From contig JAQFVV010000018.1 of assembly GCA_028023455.1 (NCBI GenBank), positions 3,623,800-3,687,799 on the forward strand: a stretch of DNA of 64,000 nucleotides, given 5' to 3'. The translations under genes were made by a program, and so were the position numbers. Source of the DNA: Epiperipatus broadwayi. Lineage: Eukaryota; Onychophora; Udeonychophora; Euonychophora; Peripatidae. Under the pieces are notes generated by a model. It had not been told where the DNA came from. It saw nothing but the letters and a program-made list of their open reading frames with translations, and made no database searches. This document shows, one piece after another, positions 14,701-26,900 of the stretch (positions are counted from its first letter, which is position 1; each line of letters starts with the position of its first letter).

Positions 14701-17635
14701 ATGATTTTGTTATAATTATATCTTGTATTGTGAAGGTCTTTTATATACTCCTTGATATTGTTCTTATTCACACAATCTATGATTTCTATGCAGAAAACTT
14801 TTAAGTCCCATTGTATTTATGTGAAATAGGATTTATTGATCTGGAATGGATTGCTCTTCTTATGCTTATAGATTTAGACATCAATCTGTAGTCTAGCATG
14901 TTGCATTGTCTTTGGATGTATAAATCCAGAAATTTAATTCCTTTGTTACTGTCTTCTGTCTCCATGGTCCATTAATGCGTTGACCCTTGTTCTAATCCTT
15001 GTATTTTATTGATGTGTGTGTGTCTTTTGAACATATAAACATGTTGTCGATGTATTGAAGATATATTAAGTCTGGTGTTTGAAATAATATTGTTTTCAAT
15101 TTTTGCCAAGAATAGGCTGCTAATGATGCCGCTAATGGGAAGCCCCATTAATCTTCCATGGTTAATTTTGTAATATTTTCCATTTGCTAATGCTGTGAGA
15201 TCTTTATGTCAATAATGAATTTCTTTTTGCAAGGGTCATAGTTAGTGCTATTCAATAATTCACCAATAACTTTGATAGATTATGTTCTAGGCACTGAGCC
15301 ATATATAATTCTTTTACATCCACTATACAATTTTGTTATTGACTTCTATTTTCATGTTTTTAATTTTGTTAACAAATTAATATGATAACTTCATTGAATA
15401 GGCACAGAATCCCAAGTCTTCTGTCATCCATGTAATTATCAAAAGCAAAAATTATATGTATGGAGAGAGAAGAGAGAAAGCATAAAATCAAAAAGTCTTG
15501 GCAGCCCTTTATCAAAGAAATAGGCTATTTAAATCAATTTTAATATTTTTGACTAACCAATTAATCACTATTTATACATTAATATCAAGAATTCTTGAGT
15601 CATATTACTATAAGCTATGAATACAATATATTTCACTATAAACTCATCAACACTCCTTTAACACTTTAAACAAATAATTTTATTTATTATAACAGTTTCA
15701 CTGTACTAGCAGTCTTCGTCAGATCTACCACATAAAAAAATTAGACAAATATTATATCAATACAACCAAAATTATTATTCTTCATATTCTCATATAAAAT
15801 TATAATAAAACAAAATCATATAAAGCAAAAACAACTCAGTCCAAAACCTTTCAACCAAAATTTCCCCATATCTTTTAAAAACCCAAAACATAAAAACTAA
15901 ACTACAAAAAATAAAAATAATAATAAAAATATACAAATTTCTTTAAAATCATTTTTTAAGATTACAAGCAAATAAATGTATTAAAACAGTTCAAATTTTA
16001 TCATCAAACCATTAAAAACATAACCCTTAAAACCCATTAAAACATTAATCTAAAAATTAATACCAAAAATTATCATTTTTATCATAATTACATATATAAG
16101 ACCAAAAACCCAAAATTATAATAAAAATGATAATTTTTGGTATTAATTTTTAGATTGTTTTAATGGGTTTTGTTTTTAATGGTTTGATGATAAAATTTGA
16201 ATTGTTTTAATACATTTATTTGCTTGTAATCTTAAAAAATAATTTAAAAATGATTTTAAAGAAATTTTTATATTTCTATTATTAATTTTTATTTTTTATA
16301 GTTTAGTTTTTATGTTTTGGGTTTTTAAAAGATATGGGGAAATTTTGGTTGAAAGGTTTTGGACTGAGTTGTTTTTGCTTTATATTATTTTGTTTTATTA
16401 TAATTTTATATGAGAATATGAATAATAATAATTTTGGTTGTATTGATATAATATTTGTCTAATTTTTTTATGTTGTAGATCTGACGAAGACTGCTAGTAC
16501 AGTCGAAACTGTTAAAATAAATAAAATTATTTGCTTAAAGTGTTAAAGGAGTGTTGATGAGTTTATAGTGAAATATAAAAAGAAGCAAAATATAGAGGGA
16601 GAAAGAAGAAATGGATAAGAGTTATATGTGGAATACAATATACATGATATATCGAAAGCATGCTAGACAGTAATAAAGCTGAATATTTTTAAAAAACATC
16701 TACTTCTTTCTGTATATGTATTCATTAACAGTTGTTTATTATATTAACTCAGAAAAGAAAGAAATAATTTATAGTTGAATTAAAACATTTATTAAAAATT
16801 TTTTTTGCTATGTATTCATAAACATAAATGTTATTAAATTAGATAAGATGCTTCTATTATCTCTAATAGCATATAAATTATATATTGAATTCTTGTTAAT
16901 GTGATAAATTAACAGTTGTGGTTTATAAATTAAAATTAATGCTATATAAATTACATATTTAATTAATAAAATTAGTCTATATAACATTTATATCTAACTA
17001 ACACAAAACTTACTGATATCATTCATAAACCTATAAATTTAACAACTTGAAAAGCAGAATACTCAACTGTTTTATAATCTAGTTTTAATTTCTTGAATCA
17101 ATCACAACCTGAGCAGCACAAATGTTTGACTACTGCATTTCATCCCATGATCATATATAAACAATCACAACTTAAAAAATACTGAATAGGTAATGGGCAT
17201 AGTCTCACTCAAACTGTCTTACTTTCCTTTAAAACATATTTTCTTCATAATTCTTAATACATCTGTTTTTAGCTGATTTGTTAGATATCTTAATTCATTA
17301 TGCAAATAGTTTTATCTACTTCAGTATACTTTTTATTTTCTCTCTATTAATTTCTCACATATGTATTGCATTATATTCAGACAATATTGATAAACGTTTA
17401 AATTTCTGCCCCAAAACACTGACGAAGTTTTATAAATAAAATTTAAAAAATCACAATATTTACTAAAAACTGATCAACCTACAAGTATGTTATAAAAATG
17501 AGGCAAGGATACGGAATCGGTATGTTGCAATGTTCTGTAACATACTGCGCTGTGCGCTTGCCAGAATCGAATAGAATGGTCATATCCACCAGTGGCAAGA
17601 AGTACTTGATCGGTACTCATATCACAAGTACCCAT
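11540..17635 (-). CDS. MLST8: MLST8 (LST8) TOR complex WD40 subunit, exons 1-3, partial
   Basis: LST8 is a seven-bladed WD40 propeller that binds the TOR kinase domain and belongs to both TORC1 and TORC2. Three coding exons are visible: 17635-17513, 11845-11794 and 11702-11540, with phases that join cleanly. They encode the first 112 codons plus two bases. Recognisable pieces are [14 protein letters not shown] (blade 1), [19 protein letters not shown] (blade 2) and [19 protein letters not shown] with RIWDLR (blade 3). The order and spacing match animal LST8 residue for residue. The rest, four blades of a protein of about 320 aa, must lie left of the window, so intron 3 exceeds 11.5 kb. Intron 1 is 5,667 bp and holds a decayed Penelope-like element; intron 2 is only 91 bp. 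The start is head to head with CIAO3. Confidence 0.95.
11794..11845 (-). CDS. MLST8: MLST8 exon 2
   Basis: A 52-nt exon between an acceptor (AATCCAG) and a donor (G|GTAAGA), encoding [17 protein letters not shown] plus the first base of a glycine codon. The single base left over is completed by GT at the start of exon 3. It covers part of WD40 blade 2. Confidence 0.93.
11846..13989. other. MLST8 intron 1, left part, no gene recognised
   Basis: A+T-rich intron sequence with a TA run near 12465-12478. A somewhat more complex block at about 13380-13690 looks like an old retroelement remnant, but I cannot identify a conserved motif in any frame. A sequence around ATAAACATAAATG at 13880-13930 recurs near 16825-16870. 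Confidence 0.5.
14319..14771 (-). pseudogene. Penelope-like RT C-terminus and GIY-YIG relic
   Basis: A 150-codon open stretch. The middle resembles the region between RT and endonuclease of Penelope-like ORFs: [16 protein letters not shown] here parallels [15 protein letters not shown] in the intact element at 38617-40914. The C-terminal third holds a degenerate GIY-YIG domain (VYKI, then a Q-H-x-Y-x-YNRA block like [12 protein letters not shown]). The IYVGET core is corrupted. Upstream minus-strand sequence to about 15400 carries frameshifted RT remnants. Not functional. Confidence 0.75.
15696..15722 (-). ncRNA. Hammerhead-like motif, left palindrome arm
   Basis: The minus strand reads CTGACGA, A, GACTG, loop CTAGTA, CAGT, GAAA. 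This fits the hammerhead core CUGANGA..GAAA around a stem II hairpin, but with one extra A before the hairpin and one base of stem II missing compared with the right arm. Probably inactive. Confidence 0.5.
16481..16508 (+). ncRNA. Hammerhead-like motif, right palindrome arm
   Basis: CTGACGA, A, then a perfect five-pair hairpin GACTG..CAGTC with loop CTAGTA, then GAAA and CTGTTA. The core matches CUGANGA..GAAA, and a very short stem III would be needed, as in hammerheads described from Penelope-like elements. One extra A separates the core from stem II, so I call it hammerhead-like. Confidence 0.55.
16731..17512. other. MLST8 intron 1, promoter-proximal part
   Basis: A+T-rich intron with no recognised exon or element. 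It ends at the MLST8 exon 1 donor. Confidence 0.55.
17513..17635 (-). CDS. MLST8: MLST8 exon 1 (start codon)
   Basis: The exon has 41 codons from ATG (A at 17635) to the donor GT at 17512-17511. The start has G at -3 and G at +4, a good initiation context. It encodes the N-terminal tail and the first WD40 strands, ending in QHTDS at the same residue where other animal LST8 genes continue with QVNA. A 68-codon open stretch on the opposite strand is only its shadow. Confidence 0.93.
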
Positions 17636-17876
17636 TGCTTCATAGAGAATTCGTTTACATTTGATAGCAATTCAATATTATTTTCTTGTAATCAAAAAAT
17701 ATGAAGAAATATATTTTATGATTTTCATATTTTCTGAAAATTTATTTCTATTTGTCTTTTTTTCATTTAAATACTGACATATACGTTTTACTAGTAGAAA
17801 AATAATTCCGCAGCAAAAAAATTATCTTATTTTTATTGACAAAAATGTTTGACTCAGGCGCATGGGAAATTACAGG
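17636..17876. promoter_or_regulatory. Putative bidirectional promoter, MLST8 / CIAO3
   Basis: The start codons of two divergently transcribed housekeeping genes are separated by these 241 bp, so both promoters and both 5' untranslated regions must lie here unless upstream noncoding exons exist. No clear TATA box or CCAAT box stands out. Apart from a few CG-containing bases near the CIAO3 start, the interval is as A+T-rich as the introns. The role is inferred from gene arrangement only. Confidence 0.65.
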
Positions 17877-17942
17877 ATGGAGTCGCGTTTTAGTGGAGCT
17901 TTGCAGCTAACTGATTTAAATGACTTTATTACACCTTCGCAG
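17877..17942 (+). CDS. CIAO3: CIAO3 exon 1 (start codon)
   Basis: 22 codons ending in TPSQ, followed by the donor GTACGT. A stop codon at 17850-17852 in the same frame limits the start to 17862 or 17877. Intron 1 (17943-41572) is 23,630 bp, phase 0, and carries most of the Penelope-like, LINE and gypsy copies of the window. Confidence 0.94.
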
Positions 17943-20900
17943 GTACGTATTTAAAGGTTTAATATTTTCCAATAACTCTTAGTATATTTTTTGTAAGAAT
18001 TTAAGCAGGAAGTGGCAAACTGTAATATGAGCGAATTCTTATTTACAAATAATCGTTGAATCTTTCAAAATCATCTTCAATGTGTATAGTAATGAAAATA
18101 CTTCCGTAATAATAACTTGTCGTTATCGGTTATTAAATATAGATTTATATTCTAGTGGCTTATAACATCAGTATGATGTATTGATCATGTATTAAAGTAT
18201 TGTAAAGATTTTAATGCATTAAATTATCTAATCGTACTATCACTTAATACATTAAATTGTTTGCGAGATATATAAATGGAGTTAGTTATGATTTTATTTT
18301 TGTAAAAAATCATACCGAAATAATCAATGTCTATATTAAATTAAAGTTGTACAATTTATATATATTAAATTTAATATATTGACATCAAGATTTTCACGGA
18401 TTACAGATATAAATAATATACTTTGCGGGTTCATTCGTGTATGATTTTGATACTAAATATAATCCGACGTTCCGCTTGATTACCCAGACCATCTACTGGG
18501 TAATGAATAAAATATTATAAAGATGGTTGTGGAGACGCAGTAAACACACACTGGTTTATAACAATATTACAGTTCTACGAACAGAAAAACAGGTATATAA
18601 AATTTAAAAATAATTTTTAGAGTAATATGTATTTTTAAAAAATTCTTCCAAATAGGAGAGAGTTTGCATGTGTCATCAAAGTTATTAATACGATTTGGTC
18701 TTTGTAGTATCTCAATGGCTTCTCTAGTCTTATATCTGGATAGGATCCTGGTATTGAAGAAATCAATATTGTGACCTGAATCCATAGCATGGAGTGAATG
18801 TTGCTGATGATTAGTATTAACTGCATTAGCATGTTCATCTCTTGTAATACTGATGCAATGATTGTGCATACCTACTTAAGAAGATTTACAAATGCCACAT
18901 GAAATTTCATAAACTCCATGAGCCTCAAGAAGGATTGAATTACTAATTTTTTGATAAGTAGTATATGCTGTTTTTATATTGTAGCATTTTAGAATATGTC
19001 CAGTGCTGTCTGCAGCTCCTTTTATATAAGGAACATAAATACTAATATTTGTTTCTTTTTTTTTTTTTTTCTTTATTTTTATTATTTTGGACTTAAATTA
19101 AGGCTTGGTAAATATTTTATTATTATAACCATTAGCTAATAAAACACTATTTATATGATTTATTTCTTCTTTCAGATGTCATTTACTGATTAATTGCTCT
19201 AGTGAAAAGAATTCTGACTATAGAAAAAAATTAAGCTGGATGATGATGTGATGAAAATTATAAGTATCTGCCTGTGTGTGTATTTTTTTCTGAAAATGAT
19301 AGATTATTTTGTTTCTCTGTCTTTTTCAATTGGTGATTTATTAATAATTGTTTTATTTGTTTTTTTTCTAAATAAGCAGTATGATCTCTTTGTTTTTTTT
19401 TATAAATTTTATCATTTAATAAAGCTAGTATTTTTTTTATTGTATATGTCAAAGTCCATAACAACAGTAATGTTATGTTTATTGACTGGAAATATAATAA
19501 TTGATTTGACCGATTTTATATTACTTAAAGCATGCTTTTCTTTCTTTGAAATATTATTTTTAGCAAGTATAGTTATTTTTAAAATCTTGCAAATTTGGGC
19601 TCTAGGTATATCAGGTATCAAAGTATCCATTTTATCAAGAGCTTATTCAAACATTACAAATAATTTCTTCAAATGGTATCCTGGAAGGTACCTTTGCAAA
19701 ATTAAAACCTTTCTCTTTCTTTGATAAATTATAAACAGTTTTGTGATTTGGAGGCATAATTATTGATGATTGTGTTTTAATTAGCACTTACAATTTTTTC
19801 TTTTATTTTGTAGTTACAAAATTTGAATCCTTAACTATCACTGATGTCCATAAAGAATATAACATCACTGATGTACACAAAAAAATATAAAATGAAGAGA
19901 TGAAAACTCATTTTATCAGTGCTATAGACAGTAGCCTACAATTTCTAGTTTTAGATAGACAAGAAGTCAATTGCTATGATGATTTCTTTTGTATCTTTTA
20001 TTAGGATGAATCTTTTTTTTTATAGATGTCTTTGACATTTGGAACTGTTGGGGTACAAGATAAAAATGAAGAATTCATATCCAACTTTTTTTGGAGATTG
20101 TAAAGCTATGGATTATCTCAGGTAAGACATGTTATACATGTTTAGAAAGATAATTTTATGAGGAATACAAAGAAATTATCTCTGAAGATGTAATTTGAAT
20201 TTTAGTTAATGTTAATTTCCAAATTATGAATGAACAATAAAATAATAATTATTTTGGATGTGAAAATTTCTTTTTTTCCTTATTTTTTATATAATTATCA
20301 CTATTTATCTTATGCTTATTGTTTGCCTTAGTTTTTCTAGTTTCTAGTAATTTAATTTTTTTGCTCTCACGTAATTAAAACTCAAGTTATTGTGAAAATT
20401 GTGTCTCAGGTCAGTATTTTAAAAAATTCAATATGGCGTTTTAGACCGAAGCAGTTAATGGGTCTAAAATTTGCAACATAATCAAAATTAGTCCACAGTA
20501 AAGTATATATTTTATTGTTAAGGAATAAATGTAATTGGAGTAATAATTTATCATTGTTGTCTTGCTATTGTTGAGTTTCTTTGATAAAAGAATTCAAAAT
20601 GATTTTACTTGTTTTTTGAGAATATTATTAATCCTGTAATTTTTCTTCTGAAACATAATTCTACAACAAGTGGGTATGGTATTCTGGTTTTTACATACTG
20701 ATAGAAAAGATAAATTATTTAGAAATTTAGACTCTAATCCATGTTTTTCTAAACATTTAAACTTGTTTAAATATTTCTATGCTATGGATTCAGGTCACAA
20801 TATTGATTTCTCTAATATCAGAATTCTATCCAGTCATGGCACTCTACCAATATAAGATCAGAGAAGCTAATGTGATACTAAAAGGCCAAATTGCATGATG

Positions 20901-23900
20901 ACAGTAGAAAATTTCCTCATACTTGGAAATATTTTTTTAAAAACATATTCTAAAAATTTTCTAACTTATTTTTTTTTTCAAATTTTATATACTTGTTTTT
21001 CTATTGGTGGAACTTCAACATTGTTATAGACCAGTGTTTACAGTGCCTATACAACCATCTTTATAATATTCTATTCATAATCCAAATTATAGTTTGTGTA
21101 ATCAAGCTAAAATGTCAGTATATTCATTCCCAAAATCATACACGGATGAACCTGCAAAGTTATACCATTTATATTTGTAACCTGTGGAAATCTTCATGTA
21201 GCATAAACCTTTACCGGGGGCGGGGGTATTTAAACAAGTTTGAATGTTTAAAAGAATGTGTATTAAAAAATCTAAATTACTAAGTAATTTATCTTTTTTA
21301 TTAGTGTGTAAAAACACAATGTCATATTTCACTTGTTGTAAAATTATATTTCACAAGAAAAATTACAGGATTAATAATATTCTCAAAACAACAAGCAAAA
21401 TCATTTTGAATTCTTTTATGGAAGAAACTCAACAAAAACTAGACAACATGAATAAATTATTGATGGATTTAAGTTTAGAGAATATATCCTTTTCTATGGA
21501 CTGATTTTGATTATATTGCAAATTTTAGATCCATTAAGGATTCAAATTTTGTAACTGCAAAACAAAAGAAAAAAATATAAGCACTAATTAAAACACAGTT
21601 ATCAATAATTGCACCTCCAAAACACAAAATTGTTTATAATTTACCAAAGAAAGTTCTCTCTATAGACTAAATTTTAATTTTAGAAAAAGGTTTTAATTTT
21701 ACAATAATACCTTCCAGGATTCAATTTGAAGAAGTTATTTGTAATATTGCATCAGCTCTTTATAAATAGATTCAACAGCTGGTATAGCTAGAGCCGAAAT
21801 GTGCAATATTTAAAAAAAAGCTAAACTTTCTAAAAATAATATTTGAAAGAAAGGAAGACCAACTTTAAGTAACATAAAATTGGACAAATCAATTGTTATA
21901 CTTCTGGTCGATAAAAATAACACTGCTGTTGTTATGGATTGTAACATGGTGATAAAATACTAGCTTTATTAAATGATAAACTTTATAAAAAATTAAAAAG
22001 AGATCATACTGCTTATTTAAAAAAAACAACTAAAGCAATTATTAATAAATCATCAATTGAAAAACTGTCCAAAATTCCATGGTCTCTAAAAAATTCATAA
22101 AGCAGATATACCCTTCGACCAATAGTAAGTTCAGTAGGATTTCCACTCACATTTTTGTTAGATATTTATCTGATTTAATAAAACCTACAATTTCAACTAT
22201 TAAATCATATATTAAATACTCTACATTTTATTTCACTTTTAAAAAATTAAAAAAATAATGCAAATGATATTCTCGTCAACTTCAATGTTGTTTCTTTGCT
22301 TACAAATGCTCCAATTGACGAAGCTTTAAATTTAATTTCTCAATGCTGCAATTTTCAGGACCATATTGTTTTAGCTAAACATCACCTTCCAAATACATAT
22401 TTCATATACATTACAAACAAACTTTTGGTATTCCAATGGACTCACTTATCTCAGGAGTAATTGCTGATTTATTTATGGAAAATATAGAAACTCATGCTTT
22501 AGAATCAGCACCTTTAAAATCTCTTATTTTGCTCAGATTTACAGATGACACATTCATCATATGACAATATGGTAAAAATAAATTAAATGATTTCTTCTCA
22601 CGTTTAAATAATATCCATTTTCATATTAAATTTACAATGATGGCAGAATCTGATGGAAAACTTCCTCTTTTTGATGAATTTATCACCCGGACAGAAAATA
22701 ATCTTATCATTTTTAGTTTTCATAAAGAATACACACATGGACAGAGATGATTAGAGGCTTTCTCATAGTTCAGTAATGTTTCTCTTTAGCACACACACAC
22801 ACACACCAATCTCCACTCTGAAAACCTAAATATATTCGTTAAGCTATTATGTATAGCTTATTATTATTATTGTTGTTAGAATTAGGTTTGCAAGTTAATA
22901 AAGTAATCAGTTAATAAATGCAAGAATAAGTTATAAAGAATATTATACGTATTGCTTAAGTCCTGATATACTTTAGTCCTCTTTTTACTTATATTATAAA
23001 CTATGCAGATTGGCTTAATAAAATGGATTACTTTTAAGTATTCCTTTTAGCATGTTTTAAGAATGCTAATTATGAACTGGCATATGATAGTTTCACGGAA
23101 TGAAACTATAGAATTTTGCGTACTTTTAGTTATTAATATTATGTTTAGCGTGGCGAATGTGTCTTTAGGAAACACATATGTGCATTTATGCCTTGCTGTA
23201 TGTTATTTATATGAATGGGCTTCTTGTTTTAATGGCCACCCCATCTACTTAGTTTGAACAGCTCTCCTTTAGAACTGGAACACGAGGGTCCAGAGTGTTT
23301 TTATAGGCTCTCTGATCACTGAACTATGAGTTCAATTTATTCGCGGCAAGTCGTATGGTCCACGAGAATTGAGTACTTGGTATGAATCCCCTGAGGAATT
23401 ACACATTCGAGACGCACACTTTTCTAGGAACATATATAATGCTGTAGTATCTGAAGTCATATTACAAAGCTCCAGTTCATCCCTCCATAATGTAATGTAA
23501 TATTTCAGCGTTGATCTGAATAGGTAATCTTGTTTGCACGTATATAATCTGCATACAGAGCCTATAACAGCTTGTAAAGTGTTATTAAATGACTTTTATC
23601 AAATGTTATGGTGATAAACCATCATTCTTGCACTGATTTAACCATCGCAAATCTAATAGGGAGGGCATAGTAAATTAAGGCATTGATTAGATACCGTACA
23701 TTATTAAAATTGTAAGAAACTCTTTAAACTATGGTGCATCAGATGAGATTTTGTTCTTCAGCTTGCTCATCATTGTTACACCTGCATATGTCGTTCAATG
23801 CACCCTGTTTATTTAATTTACATTTATTAATTAAAATATATTAAATTATAATAACTGTGTTGCGTATCATTCGTAATTCATCCTAAATCTTAGTTAAGTT

Positions 23901-26900
23901 CCCTAATATTAATGTTAATTATTGATATATGCATTATCTAGCCAGCTATAAGTGTGTCTGTGTGTTTGCTAGGTTATCAATAATTTAGTTAATATTTCCC
24001 CAAAAGTCTCTTGCTCCACCCTTTGCTACTGCCGGCACGCGAACTAAGAAACTCCGAGTGTGGCCTCATATCTGTCTTTCATAGGGTAGTAAGTCATGGA
24101 GTGTTGGTGAAGGAGCTGAGGAGCAATCTGATTTGAGGTCTTAACCCCTCATCAAGATCAGCCTTGGTACAATTCTCTAGGACTCTGGATTTTGTTGCGT
24201 GAATGTACAAATATGACAGTTATAATGCTTTGGGTGAATTTCATAAAGCAACTGGGGATTTTTTGATTGATTTCTTTATATATGGTTTTAAATCTTTATC
24301 GGCTCTAGGATACATGAGCCAGTTGGTTGTGATCTGAAGGGTAAATTGGCCTTTTGGATGCGGTACTATTCCAATTTAACGAATGATTTTTATTGAGCTG
24401 ATGTCCTCATTCTCTTTGATGTAATTATTGTAAATAGTCATATAACTATTATCAGTTTTCACTGACTCTGGTTTTTCTTATTGATATTGGTATCCTTTTA
24501 TTCTAATGTTATGCTGTACATTACTAGAATTAAGTTAATTTCAGTGGTTTTAATTACTCAGTGGTTTACACCATGTACTTAATTTCATATTATGCTTTGG
24601 CCTTTAGTAGTTTACATTAACGTTTACAATGCTACAATTGTAACACCTAGGCTATATTTATTCCAGAATGTTGGAATTGTCCCAGATTATATGATCGATA
24701 ATCAGAACTTGAATAATCAATGTAATGGTTTGGATTACATACTTTATACCCAACTTAGAGTTATAGTTAATTACTTTGCTTGTATTATGTTATGATTGTG
24801 AATAAAGTATAATTTTGAAATGAAATGAACATAGTAGTCTAAAAATTGTTTGACTTTTATTTTTTTTCCAATTTTATATATCTGATTTTTCTATTGGTGG
24901 AACTTGAACATTATTGTAAACCAGTATTTATAGTGCCTATACCACCATCTTTATAATATTCTATACATCACTCAGTTGATGGTTTGTGTAATCAAGCCGA
25001 CGCATCAGCATATTCATTATTAAAATCATGTACAGATGAACCCACAAAGTGTATCATTTATAAGTTTAATATATATCTATACAAATTATATATAATATAT
25101 AGGGTATATGAGCACAGACTTTCACCCAACCCACCACTCTCCATACCATTTCATAAGAATGATACACTTGAACACTTATATGCTGAAAAGATAAATAATC
25201 ACCAATTTACGTATTTCATGCTAAACCAGCAATCATCAGTTGGTCCAGATTACCATCTCTACACATATATGCTATAAGTAATCAGATATATATTAAGATA
25301 GCCAATCCTCATACTTTAATGGACAGGCTTCAGTTTACTCCACACTCCAACTCTTCAACTGTCCATCCAATTGAAAATCTGATGATGGAACGCTCAAAGG
25401 CCACTCTAATGCCGAGATTCTTGTCACACCCATGTTGACCTAAGTTCAATCTGACCTCTCATACACAGGACATAATCCATTTAATACAAGGGATGGGCAG
25501 ACATCTCTACTATGTCTGTGCTCATATACCCTATATATTGCATATATAAACATAGATATATAATAAGCCTGTGTGTTTCAGTTATTACAAATTAGATATG
25601 TAAGTGGAAAGAATTGTAATATCTGTATATATATAGTATGTATTTATATAACTCATTCAAGCATATAATATGACTTTCGGTGAATTGTGTATACCAGTAC
25701 TCATGTATGAAATAGTTACATATGTATATATAAGATATCTGTAGTAATTGTGTAAATATACTTCCATAAAGCACATAATAATATAAGTATATGTTAGGTA
25801 AATTGTATAGTTGCATTAATGTAATTGCAATGATTAAAGAAAAAGGAATCAATATTAATTGCATCTAGGAAAGTAGATCGAACTATGTATATTTTTTTGG
25901 AAATAATTACATGATCCTAGGACCTATCACTATGATTTTATTTTGTGTGTCTCAGTGTATTTAATATTGATTGTAGTTTAATTTAGCTTTAGCTTGGTAT
26001 TATTCAAAATTAAGATAGGAATTTTAATATAGCTGAATATAATAGTAGCAAGTTTCTCCACATAATAGTGCCATCCAGTACAAGCTATATTAATCCATAT
26101 ATGGCAGTAGGTTTGTGCATTTAAATTCCTATCTAGTGCCTATTCATCCAATATTCTGTGACTAGTTTCTAGTTTATGGCTGTCATTAGTGAGAGACCTT
26201 AGATCTGAGAGAAATGCACCAAGACTTTTGTATCTAATATATCCCTCCAGAAACTACTCTTTTTATCTATTTAGTTAAATATAAAGCAATGAGGACAAAC
26301 TGAAAATATTTTTTCAATTCAAACTAATTTACCTATACAATCATACAGATCTGAATCCAGTTCAGTATTCATATATTTTGTTGTCTTTGTTTTTTTTTTT
26401 TATAACCATCATCATCAACATACTTTGGCTGGGGTTGGTCTTAAACCATTAAAACATCACATGACCATCATTTATTTTCCTTACACAAGCTATTAAAATA
26501 GCAATTATCACAATACAGTGCAAGTCTAGTAATCAATAGATGCCAGAAGGTTTGCACTTATCACTGTACAGTTGACTAAATAGACAAAAAGTTGTTGTTG
26601 GAGGGACACACTAGATCCAAAGATCTGGGTGCATTGCTTTGAAATCCAAGATTCTTCACTGATAATAGCATAAGATAGAAACTAATTTGGGAATTTTGGA
26701 TGAGTAGGCATTAGACAAGGCTTTAAATTCATAAACATTCTGGCATCTGTTGATTTCTGTAGCTTGTACTAGCTAGAATTAAGGATATTACAGATAAGGT
26801 AAAGAAACAAGGGAGTAGAGATGTGTATATTATGTGAGGAACAAATAATTTTTCAGATCCTTCAGAGAGAGAAATGGATGAGCATTTAAAATTGATTAGT

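Larger units (their letters stand above)
15628..16578. repeat. 0.95-kb palindrome, two arms of about 460 bp
   Basis: The left arm (15628 to about 16091) and the right arm (about 16112 to 16578) are reverse complements with few differences, around a spacer of about 20 bp. A matched example is ACTCCTTTAACACTTTAAAC at the left against its complement at 16530-16555. The arms are probably terminal (pLTR-like) parts of the Penelope-like element. Confidence 0.9.
13990..16730 (-). mobile_element. Decayed Penelope-like element with nested inverted repeats
   Basis: A minus-strand Penelope-like element whose coding remnant covers about 15400-14320. Its 3' flank (about 14085-14335) is repeated in inverted orientation at about 15405-15630. 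An outer inverted pair, 13990-14090 against 16640-16730, encloses the whole (both hold CATGCTAGACAGTAATAAAG or its complement). Between them is a 0.95-kb palindrome (15628-16578) whose arms each carry a hammerhead-like motif. Multiple inverted partial copies are typical of Penelope-like elements. It sits in MLST8 intron 1. Confidence 0.75.

Noticed and set aside
17498-17704. 68-codon open frame on the plus strand
   Set aside because: It is the exact antisense of MLST8 exon 1, whose minus-strand translation matches LST8 residue for residue.
17862-17876. Upstream in-frame ATG as the CIAO3 start
   Set aside because: C at -3 is a weak context, and the extra five residues have no counterpart in the family; 17877 gives the usual N-terminal length. 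It remains possible.
19248-19724. 158-codon hydrophobic open frame on the plus strand, looking like a membrane protein
   Set aside because: It is antisense to the N-terminal block of a decayed Penelope-like element on the minus strand; the hydrophobicity comes from T-rich sequence.
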